Origin: Basidiobolus heterosporus B8920
Lineage: Eukaryota; Basidiobolomycota; Basidiobolomycetes; Basidiobolales; Basidiobolaceae
DNA: 11,285 bases
NCBI GenBank assembly: GCA_000697455.1
Contig: JNET01031622.1
Location: forward strand, 1 to 11,285
Direction of reading: 5' to 3'
Under the pieces are notes generated by a model, which was not told the DNA's origin, did not search any database, and worked only from the letters and a program-made list of their open reading frames with translations. Position 1 is the stretch's first letter. The number at the start of each line of letters is the position of its first letter. Below, in pieces: positions 1 through 8,800 of the stretch. The position numbers and the translations under genes are program-made.

Positions 1-1573
1 AGACGGCCTTTATGATCAAAAGCTAGTCCTACAGGCCGGAAGCAAGCACCTTGACAACTACCAGGATCTATTTCTCCCCAGACATCATACACTTGACCAG
101 ACACTCTTCCAATGGGTTTTCCCGTTGCTGGGTCGATGGGAACTCGAACAATTTTACGACCGTTTGGTTGATCCCTGTTCCAGGATCCATGAAAGGAGAT
201 AAAAGCATCCCAGGTGTGACTGCAGCTAAATCCCCCAGAAATACCACATCCATTTCCATCAAAAAATTTGATATCCAGAGGAGCGCTAAGACCAGAACAT
301 TAGTCATGATGGCTGCATTACTACGAGTATTGTACAAGTGCTCACCTATGGGCTGGCATAGCTAAGGCTGGTGGCATATTGTTGTTGGTATCTCGACACC
401 AAGCATCACTAACTAGCCTATGTAAACGAGTATTAAAAGCAGCAGAAAGAGTCCAGGTCTCGTCGTAAAACTACCCGTTATTCATGAAGTCAGGCCAAGC
501 CCATTGATTGCCTAGGATCACAATTACTGTTAGTGGTTAATTCAAGGACTCGATCTGGAACTGACCTCTCTCAGTGATCTGCGGATAATAGATTGTCAAG
601 TTATAGTCAGTCCTACGAGAGAAAAGCCGAGGCCGAGGCCGAGGCCGAGTCAACGACAACATCCTTATACTACCACGCCCAATGACTATACCATATAACA
701 TACCAGCAATAAGGCCAACCAAACGAAGTACCCGTCGCTGTGTTAGTTCCGTTGCCGCCGAAGAAGTTCATTTCCTCCGCCGGGTTCCATTCGTGAATAT
801 CTCCACCTAAATCCGATCTGACCAACTGATCCGAACCATTCTCAACACCCCAGATATTTTCATTCTTATCGATGGCTAGGCCACACTCGTTCCTAACACC
901 ATCAGCGAGAACTGTACCAGCCTGAAAATCAAATCCATCTGGTTCGCCTTTGAGCCATTCATCACCATCAGCCCCAAGATCAAAATACCTAATTATTCCT
1001 TTGGTCACTTGGTCTTGTCTTAACAAAGAAAATCAAGACCTACCTGACTTTGGCCCGGTGTGAATCCTGGTCCACATTACCTGAACTCCCAACATTGATG
1101 AATAATCGACCGTCAGACTCTCTGATCAACAAAGTACGAGTGACATGGTTTCCACCACCATCGATATTCCTAATCACCTTCTGGGCCGCATTGGAGGCTA
1201 GGTTGAGTTGACCAGGTTCGTATGGCCACCGGTAAGCTGTAGTATCATTTGACAAGTAGAGGTGGTTTTGGAAGTACGCGATACCATGATTCAGGGTGAA
1301 TTGTGAAGGAAGATTGGTCTGATTGATGATGGTGTACTTTGAAAATGTCCCAGAGCCATCATCTCTTAGTGCCACCACCTCCTGAGACTCAACACAAACG
1401 ACCAGCAATGATCCCGCAGAGTCGAAAACAATCCCTCTTGGGTGTGACATGTTAGACATGAGTAGCTGTCCTTTGAACACCTCATCTGTGGCCAGATTCC
1501 CAACGTTCGTTCCCCAGGCCACCGATGATAAACCGATCAGGGTCTGCGCAAGATAGAAGTATTTACGAAGCAT
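1..1573 (-). CDS. Secreted PQQ-type sugar (pyranose/sorbosone) dehydrogenase, AA12-like; 3' end outside window
   Basis: Exons on the minus strand: 1573-1044, 988-704, 612-566, 511-475, 417-346 and 285-1, with introns of 55, 91, 54, 57 and 60 nt, all GT-AG. About 418 residues are seen and the reading frame runs off the window. Residues 1-21 (MLRKYFYLAQ...) look like a signal peptide, so the protein is probably secreted. The rest matches the six-bladed beta-propeller of fungal sorbosone/pyranose dehydrogenases: SHPRGIVFD and LNHGIAY early, then DQDSHRAKVRYFDLGADG, ADGVRNECGLAID, FGWPYCWTDYN, NQWAWPDF, DAWCRDT, PAHSAPLDIKF, FISFHGSWNR and CFRPVGLAFD. Each join restores these blocks; the apparent in-frame TAG at 473-471 lies inside the fourth intron. 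By family knowledge such enzymes oxidise sugars using PQQ. Substrate is unknown, and a C-terminal domain beyond the window cannot be excluded. Six cysteines in the later part suggest disulphides. Confidence 0.9.
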
Positions 1574-1943
1574 GAATAGATGGCATTTATCATGGTGAAT
1601 ATATATGTGATTTATATACTTCTAGTGTCTGACTCAATGCCGCTAAAAATAGCTTTCCTGCTTCCAATGGACGAGCTAAAAAAATGGTTTGAACGCGACA
1701 ATCATCCCTATCATTGAACAAGCCAGTCAATGTTATGGAATTGATAAGTATCTCATGATTCAAAGCGGGTTTATTTCATGAATGAAGAGAAAATTGAATG
1801 CGCTCCTCTAGCCGTGTGAAGTAGAAGAGAGAGAAGAGATAAATTCAAGTATCATTTAAAAATGCAAATGGATGGTTCTTTTCTAAGGAGACTCATAGAA
1901 AGGTCGAGTTATGAAGCGTATGGATATTTCGAGTTTGAACCGT
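1574..1943. other. Intergenic: sugar dehydrogenase promoter and bL34m 3' flank
   Basis: Both flanking genes run on the minus strand, so this 370-nt stretch holds the promoter of the dehydrogenase and the 3' flank of the ribosomal protein gene. I see no convincing open frame, RNA gene or repeat. No clean AATAAA was found on the minus strand after the bL34m stop. Confidence 0.6.
1612..1618 (-). promoter_or_regulatory. TATA-like box of the sugar dehydrogenase gene
   Basis: The minus strand reads TATATAA about 40 nt before the ATG at 1573. The position suits a TATA box with a very short leader. It is a sequence match only; several other AT-rich stretches lie close by. Confidence 0.4.
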
Positions 1944-2412
1944 TTAATGAGATAAATATTTACGTCCCTTGAGTTTTCTCCGGTTGAGAATTCTGCGTCC
2001 AGACTTGGTGCGAATTCTTGCCAAAAAACCGTGACGTCTTTTGCGAACCAAATTACTGGGTTGATATTCGTTACCGTAAGTGACGCAGCGAACTTGCTCC
2101 ATTCCGGTCAAACGAAGTCCTGCAGGAGCACTAAAAGAGTGACGAAAAGTTTAGTGAATGATCTCAGGACGTGCTAGGTTGTTCTATCGATAACTCACTT
2201 CAAAACGTTGGAGGGACCAGCAAAACGGCTACTCAAAAAAAAGAAAGAAGGCCGAGACAAGGAAGAGTTGAGTTTGAAGTCATCATAAATGTAGTGAAGC
2301 TCAATTACCTAGTGAAATGGCCGGCTAGTGACTGAAGCCCCGTAACATTTCTCAAGGTTGGTTGACGGAAACTGGTCAACAGGCTTAAAGGTCTGGTCAG
2401 TAATTGAAACAT
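1944..2412 (-). CDS. MRPL34: Mitochondrial large-subunit ribosomal protein bL34m
   Basis: Three minus-strand exons, 2412-2309, 2228-2199 and 2130-1944, give 321 nt and a 106-residue protein. The introns (80 and 68 nt) are GT-AG; the first ends in a long T tract before the acceptor and the second has a CACTAAAC branch-like site. The C-terminal 45 residues are the bL34 domain: [17 protein letters not shown] followed by [18 protein letters not shown]. These match the bacterial L34 pattern of QPSN, KR..HGF.AR, and G...L..RR.KGRK. Residues 1-35 ([17 protein letters not shown]...) carry several arginines and no acidic residues, as expected of a mitochondrial import presequence. The protein binds rRNA in the mitoribosome large subunit. 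The start is the only ATG that gives an uninterrupted frame through both splices. The 30-nt middle exon is the least certain piece, but it keeps frame and an ordinary sequence. Confidence 0.9.
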
Positions 2413-2625
2413 GCTGCAGTTCCAAAAAGTCTAGTAATATCAACAAGTCAGGTTCCAAGGTTATAGCTCAAAAGCCCTCTAGTCCACTTTACAAAAGCAG
2501 TAAGATTTTTCCCCATCAATTTTGGGGTCTAAGGAAGAAATCTACAAATTTTCATTTTCGATTATGCGGCCCAATTTTGTAGATAATCAAGAAAAAGTAA
2601 GGATGCATAACTTTAGTCAATCAGG

Positions 2626-2631
2626 TTTATT
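2626..2631 (-). terminator. Polyadenylation signal of PEX10
   Basis: The minus strand reads AATAAA 27 nt after the PEX10 stop codon, the usual place for a poly(A) signal. Confidence 0.5.
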
Positions 2632-2657
2632 AATGAATGCTATGCAGAGTTGTAGGT

Positions 2658-3883
2658 TTAATAATTCTGAACTAACAAGAGTTTTGACGATGTGGCAGGT
2701 TGTCTACACAAAGGACATTCCGGCTATAAATATCGAATTCAGTTAGTTATTGAAAGTGGATGGAGAAATGAACGAACACTAACCTTATTTCGACACCATT
2801 CACAGATACATGTCCAACAGAAAAGATGCCCACATGGGGTCGCCGTGGTATTTTTGCGTGGCGATAGGCATAATGTACACGATTGTGAAGAAGAGGCACC
2901 TACATCCATTGAGTAACTCCTATTGATTGAGCTAAGCTTAGCGAAAGTTTTGCCTAAAGCTTCAGTTAAATTCCTACTTACAAATCTGCGTCTGTTTCCT
3001 CTTCCAAATCTGTGATAGGTTTGTCAGTAAGCCGCTCCCGATAAGAAAGGATCCCTTTCACCAACAATTGGATAACAATCAATACTCCGAGAATCTCGTA
3101 ACCAACACGCTCTTCACCCTTGCGTAACTGTCGAGTGAAAATCTTAAAAAAGCAAAGTAAGCTTTGGCTAGGTATCGTTCAAGAAGTTGAAACCCGCTTA
3201 CATAGCGTATCCCAGTGAACCTTTTTGAGAAATGGTAGTAAGCCCCAAAGAAATAAAATACGGCCATATGTGCTGAGCGCAAGTAAGTGGTGAAGAAAGT
3301 TTGGAGTTTACTTGAGTGTTCAGTAAGCCAATTCTGCACCTTAGTCTTTACGCTTTGATCTTCTGTTTTCGTTACTAGAAGAGCTCAACTTTTAATATTA
3401 ATCCTTTGTAAGAAAAAGTGAGAAGCTACCAGTAATGAGTTGTCGCTGTCGACTAGCTTTTTTTAAACTCGTGAGTCCTTTCGTGGCCAGATAAGGTGTA
3501 CAAACGTTTAAGAAAACCAGAAGTACACGCCGTATAAGGCTTGGATACACTCCTGTTTCTGTTGTCACTTGTAAGATATCACAATACTCTTCTCCTAAAG
3601 TTTGTGAGCCCAGTAATGTGGTCAAAGTCAAGTATGCCAACTTTGAGAACAAGTTGAGTTCGTTTTGATGTTTCAATTGTCTTCTGGGTCCTAACCAATC
3701 TTGAAATACTCCAACTACTTTTTCTTCCAATACTTTCTCGTAATAAACATCTTTTTGGTTAGCTCTAATGATGTCGGGTTGAGCACCCGGAGGAAGCGAT
3801 AGTTTTAATGGGATGCGAACACGATCATGATCGAATCTCGGTTCCGAAGGCTGACTAGAAGTAGCTTGTTCTGTAGAAGTCAT
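2658..3883 (-). CDS. PEX10: Peroxisome biogenesis factor 10, RING-finger E3 ligase
   Basis: Five minus-strand exons, 3883-3430, 3374-3202, 3142-2982, 2919-2784 and 2723-2658, total 990 nt and encode 329 residues, typical for PEX10. The N-terminal half carries the Pex2/Pex12 domain: [26 protein letters not shown], then [19 protein letters not shown] and the membrane-like stretch around [13 protein letters not shown]. The C-terminus is a C3HC4 RING at about residues 277-314: CTLC, PCGH, CWTC and, after the last intron, ECPLC. All eight zinc ligands are present. In the known pathway PEX10 forms the PEX2-PEX10-PEX12 complex in the peroxisomal membrane that ubiquitinates the import receptor PEX5 for recycling. 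Introns are 55, 59, 62 and 60 nt. The first could instead use an acceptor 9 nt upstream, ending at 3384, which would add three residues. Start chosen as the first ATG, shortly before the conserved domain. Confidence 0.95.
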
Positions 3884-4175
3884 GGCAAAGTAATTATCAC
3901 CGTCAGAACAGTGAACAGAGAAAGCTGACCATTCAAGTGGCTCATACCTGCTTGCTCAATCATGTGATGTATGATTATCAGAATCATTTCAAATCAATTT
4001 CAGCTTACAAATGTGACATGATGCTGAGCAACGATGTAGTAATTATATCGAAAATATTCGTAGCACTTAAGGCAGAATATAAATTAAAGTTTACTGAAAA
4101 CACCAAAAAATATACAATAGAATAAATAAGCACATTAAGAACCAGTCCTTTCTCACTTCTTTCTCATTACTTTCT

Positions 4176-5009
4176 CTAGTATAGTGGCCATACTTCACTC
4201 CTTGACTCGATTGTCCCAACGATCACTAGGCTCGAACCTATCTTCTTGGAACATTTCAATGAATCTATTTGGAGGTGGGCCGAAGGGAGTTTACTGCCAT
4301 GGCAGATATTCCTGACTATCGACTTTGATTTACCAGAAGCACAAGGACGTTCGTGAACCCTCTTCTTGCTGTGAGAAAGGACCTCACGCAATAGCTCTAC
4401 GCTCCAAAAGCCGTATTCCTCTTGGGAAACATGGAGATTGTACTGGATGCAGCCAAGGAATTCTAATTCCAAATCGTTGATTTGCGATAGATCAGAATTT
4501 GTGTAACGAGCCCAATCCATATTTAGGGGACTGCTCTCTTGATGGTATTTGGCTGCAACGATCAATGCACCAACCAAAGTATTTTTGGCAAAGTACAATC
4601 GGTCGTTGGAATTGAATTCGGTTTGTTCATCAAATCCATCATCTTCAAACAGGGGTGTGGTAAACTCCGTCTTCTCTAAAGAATAACCGCTATGAGGGTT
4701 GTACTCTTGGTCGAGAAGGTTTCTTTGAATAGTTCCACGCAGCTTGTATAAGTAGTAGAGCGAAATGATCACAGTTGAGTGAAACACCCGAGAGGTTTTC
4801 ACTATTTCCCGAACAAAGCTTCGGAAAACTAGGCGCTTTGTCCGAGATACTGCACCGAAAGGTTGCCAGACTTTGCTGATAACGTACTCGACTGAATCTG
4901 TAGAGGCTTGCTTGAGCATTCTATTTACACAGTGTAGGTAGTGTAGAGGTTACTTACCGACAAGAGATTCCGATTCTGTCTCTCCAACGGTTGCGCTTAT
5001 GTAGTGCAT
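4176..5009 (-). CDS. Pcl/Pho80-type cyclin (partner of a Pho85-like kinase)
   Basis: Exons 5009-4958 and 4906-4176 give a 260-residue protein. The second exon carries an N-terminal cyclin box: a helix with FHSTVIISLYYLYKLR, then YFAKNTLVGALIVAAKYHQE, then DLSQINDLELEFLGCIQYNL and HVSQEEYGFW. This order and the single cyclin fold match fungal Pcl cyclins, which activate Pho85-type kinases and act in morphogenesis, G1 or nutrient signalling; which branch is not decidable here. An acidic insert lies between the first helices (around DDGFDEQTEF). The 51-nt intron 4957-4907 joins an acidic N-terminus (MHYISATVGETESESLV) in frame. Alternatively translation starts at the ATG at 4919, with an intron in the leader. 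The last 40 or so residues look unlike a cyclin, and another frame there reads better (see findings), so the 3' end may be mis-modelled. Confidence 0.72.
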
Positions 5010-5397
5010 GTTAAAAGTATTTCGATGATTATTTGCGTACTGTTGCTAGAAGAGAGTGTATTAAAGGATTCACTAGTGCTTGCGAAGGGCCAAACTAAAA
5101 TATAGGGCTGCAAAACCGTGGTTAAATTCCCAAATGAGCTTCCCAAAAAGTCCAGCGTTGGCCGGTTTTAATTTAAATCGAATCAAGGTGATCGACCGTT
5201 GATAATAAACTATAAGCCATGTGACACAAGATCAAACTGTTCCAGTATTATTCATGTATAACAATATGCACAATATTGGTGGAAATTGATGGTTTAGCCT
5301 TTGCACTATGCCCAATTGTAGATAATAGTCAATATTTTCTATTAATGGAGATTTCTACTAATCGATGTTTATCTCAAGCTGTTACCATACCTGAACT

Positions 5398-5423
5398 ATC
5401 GGATTTGCCTATCGGATTTGCCT
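5398..5423. repeat. Two-copy 13-bp tandem direct repeat
   Basis: ATCGGATTTGCCT occurs twice with no spacer, at 5398-5410 and 5411-5423. It sits between the two divergent genes, about 425 bp before the chitin synthase start and 390 bp before the cyclin start. It may be replication slippage or a doubled factor site. Confidence 0.75.
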
Positions 5424-5747
5424 GGACTTAGTAGTGAGTTAGGGGTAGGTTTGGCATAGGTAGTTCCAGCCAATTCTAACACCGCACAGATCGAATACAA
5501 AGACATGTGTTACGTAGCGATTACACAGCAACCTTTATAAAACAACGGTTTCAGGGTCCCTAATTTCCTGAACAATGGCCAAGTCACCCGAGGAAATAGA
5601 TGTGCTTGTGTGCAGTGAGAAGAGTTCATATCTTCCGGGCCAAATGATCAGTTACTGTGCTTTGGCATGCAGCGTCAGTAAATTCGGAGTTTACTGATCA
5701 ACTCGAGTTGTGATAATGTTCCGGAGACCTTTGACAGTGAGTCAGGT

Positions 5748-5755
5748 TATAAATA
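5748..5755 (+). promoter_or_regulatory. TATA-like box of the ankyrin-chitin synthase gene
   Basis: TATAAATA lies 99 nt before the ATG at 5847. That would place transcription start near 5780 and give a leader of roughly 65 nt. Sequence match only. Confidence 0.45.
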
Positions 5756-5846
5756 GTTGGCAGCTCCCACTGAAAATAGCATTTGATCTCAGCATTTCAT
5801 ACCACCATTTGATTGCCACTCAAGGCCCTATTTATTGAAATTTACC

Positions 5847-8800
5847 ATGTCACGTATACCGACATGGTATAGTATTTCTCCCTCTTCTGATCCAGTGGTC
5901 GAGTTCTTCCACGCAATAAACCAAGACGATGTAGATAGAGTTTGTGAGATATTTAATCGAAATCAGTTTGATCTGAACTACATCCGGGATGAAGATGGCC
6001 GTGCTCCCCTCATGGTGGCAGCCTTCCGAAATCGAACTGGGGCTCTAAAGTTCCTGGCGAATCGTAAGAATGTTGACCTGGAGCTAAGAGGTTTGATTTC
6101 CTTCTAGAGTTGCTAAAAAATCCAATTCAGTGACACTTATTCTATCCCAAGAAAGATAATGAAGGAAATACTGCACTGTACAAGGCGTGTGCGGCAGGTG
6201 CGAATGAGGCCGTAGAATGGTTGATTAAGGCAGGTGCCAATGCTGATGCCGAGAATAGGGTAAATCTATATTTCTACTTGCGAATGATTACGGGGAATTG
6301 ATTTACGTGGGCCTTTAGGAACTGAGTACCCCGTTGATCATTGCTGCATACAACGGACATGCGCCGCTTTGCAGCTATCTAGTAAGCTTCGGGCATGCCA
6401 ACATTAACCATCGAGACATTACCCAGAAAACGGCCTTGAGTTTCGCTAGCTTCGAAGGACATGAGGAAACTGTGGAAGCACTTCTGGAACGCGGGGCTGA
6501 AGTGGATTGTGTAGATAAGGTTTTTATTTGATATTTGATCTAGCTATACACCGTCTCTAATCACTGGGTATTTTCAGTTTGGATGGTCTGCTCTAATGTT
6601 GGCGGCACACGCTGGAAAGGTTTCTGTTGTACAGAAGCTTTTAGACTATGGTGCAGATACCACTCTTACAACAGACAACGGCAAAACTGCCTCGGATCTA
6701 GCTAGAGAGGCTGGACGCTTAGCAATCATTCGCATTTTAGACGAATGCTCAGTACCAAATATTCCCAGTAAGAGGCCCACTATACCTACTCCCATACCCT
6801 TCAGTGTTCGTCCCAAGTCACGGATCCTATCGACTCTTTCCCCAAGTTCAAGTGCCTATAGTGATCACCCCACCACCGTTGTAAATTCGCCAATGCCATC
6901 TGTAACTCCCACTCGCCATCCAAGTGTGCAAAGGGCCGATCAATACAATACAATACAAGGATCACCCGAACCTATCACATCCACTTCTGTAAACGAGTAT
7001 TCGTGGGATCACAGCCAGTGGGGAAAAAGCACCAATGGAAAATCCAGTTGGAATAGCAGGCCACCATCACGCTCCTCATATGACAATCATCAGCCATTGA
7101 TAGCGCCATTGATAGCGCCAGAAATCCGACGACCACCACAAGCCCGCATATTGAACAATATTTCCATTACCGGTGGTGAGGAGGAGCCATCCGATTCTAG
7201 ACGATTGTGGGAAATAGCCTCAAAGCTCTTAACCTGCTGTTGTCTGAACCACTGCTTGGTTGATTGCGGCAAATTGAGCGACTCTGATGTCCGCCAAGCT
7301 TGGAGAGAAAAGGTCGCTCTTTGTATAATCATCTTTCTGATCTCTTCTCTCCTCGGCTTCCTAACCTTCACTTTTTCCGCTGTGGTATGTCGCCAAAGCC
7401 CGCCCATCTTTGCCGAAGATGTGGCACACAAGTACGGGTTCGAAAGCAAGGGAATGCAGCTGATGATTGTCCGAGGAAGACTCTACAATGTTCGGGATTA
7501 TTTTCAGTTTGGCTACCACAGGCCAATCCTTCCTTTTCGGGACGAGGATCTTGCTTCAATCATCAATCCTTTATTAGGCCAGGATATTAGTGAATTCTTT
7601 CCAATCGACAAGTTTGCCTCGAAGTGTCGAAGATGGCCTTTGAGGCCCAGTTGTGCGTTTGAAGGAACGGACAAGCGCTACCACTGTCACAACAGCCCAA
7701 TCTCGCGAAAAACCTTGGAGTCTCTGAGCATCCAGAACTATGTTGCTTTTTCCTGGGAGTCGATCCAAGAGAAGGAGAGGAAGCTGTTTGTCTATAGTGA
7801 TAAGGTTTTTTCGCTCGACCTTTATTTGTACAACAACGAGACCTATCTGGGTGATTCCCAACTCACCCTGAAGCTGATGAAACTGATCGGGAAAGATGCC
7901 ACCAGAGACATCATGAGAGATCGTGCTTTGAAGAGTATGTTGCCTTGTTTCGAGGATCAACTGTTGGTTGGCATGGTGGAGGGCTCGAGTACTGGCTGCT
8001 TTGCATCCAACCTATTGATCGTGGTCTCAAGTGTTATTTTGGTGGGAATCATTCTGATCAAGTTCGTTTCTGCAATAGCTTTTGACTGGTTCTTGTCAAA
8101 GCAGCTAGGGAAGCTTTCGAGGATCAATCCATCGAACCCGATCAACCCCATCATTCTTCTTGTCACCTGTTATTCCGAAGGAGAGCATTCGATACGAACA
8201 ACCTTGGACTCGCTAGCACTGACAAGCTATGAGGACGAGTACAAGCTCCTCTTTGTAATATGTGATGGGGATATCATAGGCTCTGGGAACGACAAATCAA
8301 CTCCTAATATAGTGCTAGATACGATCGAACCATTCGACCCGGCCGCGTCGGCTCCTGAGCCAGCCTCGTATATAGCGGTAGGAGATGGTGCGCGACAGCA
8401 CAACATGGCTCAGGTGTACACTGGGTTCTATCGTTGCCAGGGCCATCGCGTGCCAATCCTGGTGGTGGTGAAATGTGGAACCCCAAGTGAAAGAATCAAC
8501 GCCAAAGCCGGTAATCGTGGAAAGCGAGACTCCCAGTTGATCCTGATGCAATGGCTAAGCAAGATCTGTCTAAACGAAAAGATGACGCCACTGGAGTATG
8601 AATTGTTTGAGAAGGTCAGAACTTTGATGAGCTTCACACCTGACCAATTCGAAATGGTTCTAATGGTAGATGCGGATACTTTGGTTGAGGAAGACAGCGT
8701 GAGTCGGATGGTTGCCGCGATGGAGCGGGACTCGAGTGTCATGGGCCTCTGCGGAGAAACCAAAGTGGCTAACAAGAAACAAACATGGGTGACTATGATC

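Larger units (their letters stand above)
5010..5846. promoter_or_regulatory. Divergent intergenic region between the cyclin and the chitin synthase
   Basis: About 840 nt lie between two divergently transcribed genes, so promoters for both must be here. It is AT-rich. Visible elements are a TATAAAA at 5536-5542, a better-placed TATAAATA at 5748-5755, a 13-bp tandem repeat at 5398-5423, and a 40-codon ORF at 5575-5697. I see no RNA gene, no known cell-cycle box (such as ACGCGT) and no transposon ends. Confidence 0.6.

Noticed and set aside
471-473. In-frame TAG in the dehydrogenase after NQWAWPDFMNNG
   Set aside because: It falls within a 57-nt GT-AG intron (474-418); splicing gives MNNGLVSDAWCRDT, which fits the family, so the gene is not broken here.
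2358-2916. Overlapping plus-strand ORFs of about 74 codons
   Set aside because: They lie antisense to MRPL34 exon 1 and the RING exons of PEX10, and show no family resemblance.
3937-4125. 62-codon plus-strand ORF in the PEX10-cyclin gap
   Set aside because: No recognisable domain, AT-rich composition, no promoter or conserved pattern; it overlaps the expected PEX10 promoter.
4140-4178. Pyrimidine-rich run ending in CTCTAG on the plus strand, like an intron acceptor
   Set aside because: No plus-strand exon follows; on the minus strand it is simply the purine-rich sequence after the cyclin stop.
5835-5846. Upstream extension of the chitin synthase start to a TTG codon
   Set aside because: A nuclear fungal gene would use the ATG at 5847, which has a good ACCATGT context.
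7090-7960. Several antisense and alternate-frame ORFs over the chitin synthase
   Set aside because: They lie opposite a strongly conserved coding exon and carry no domain of their own; they are shadows of its codon usage.
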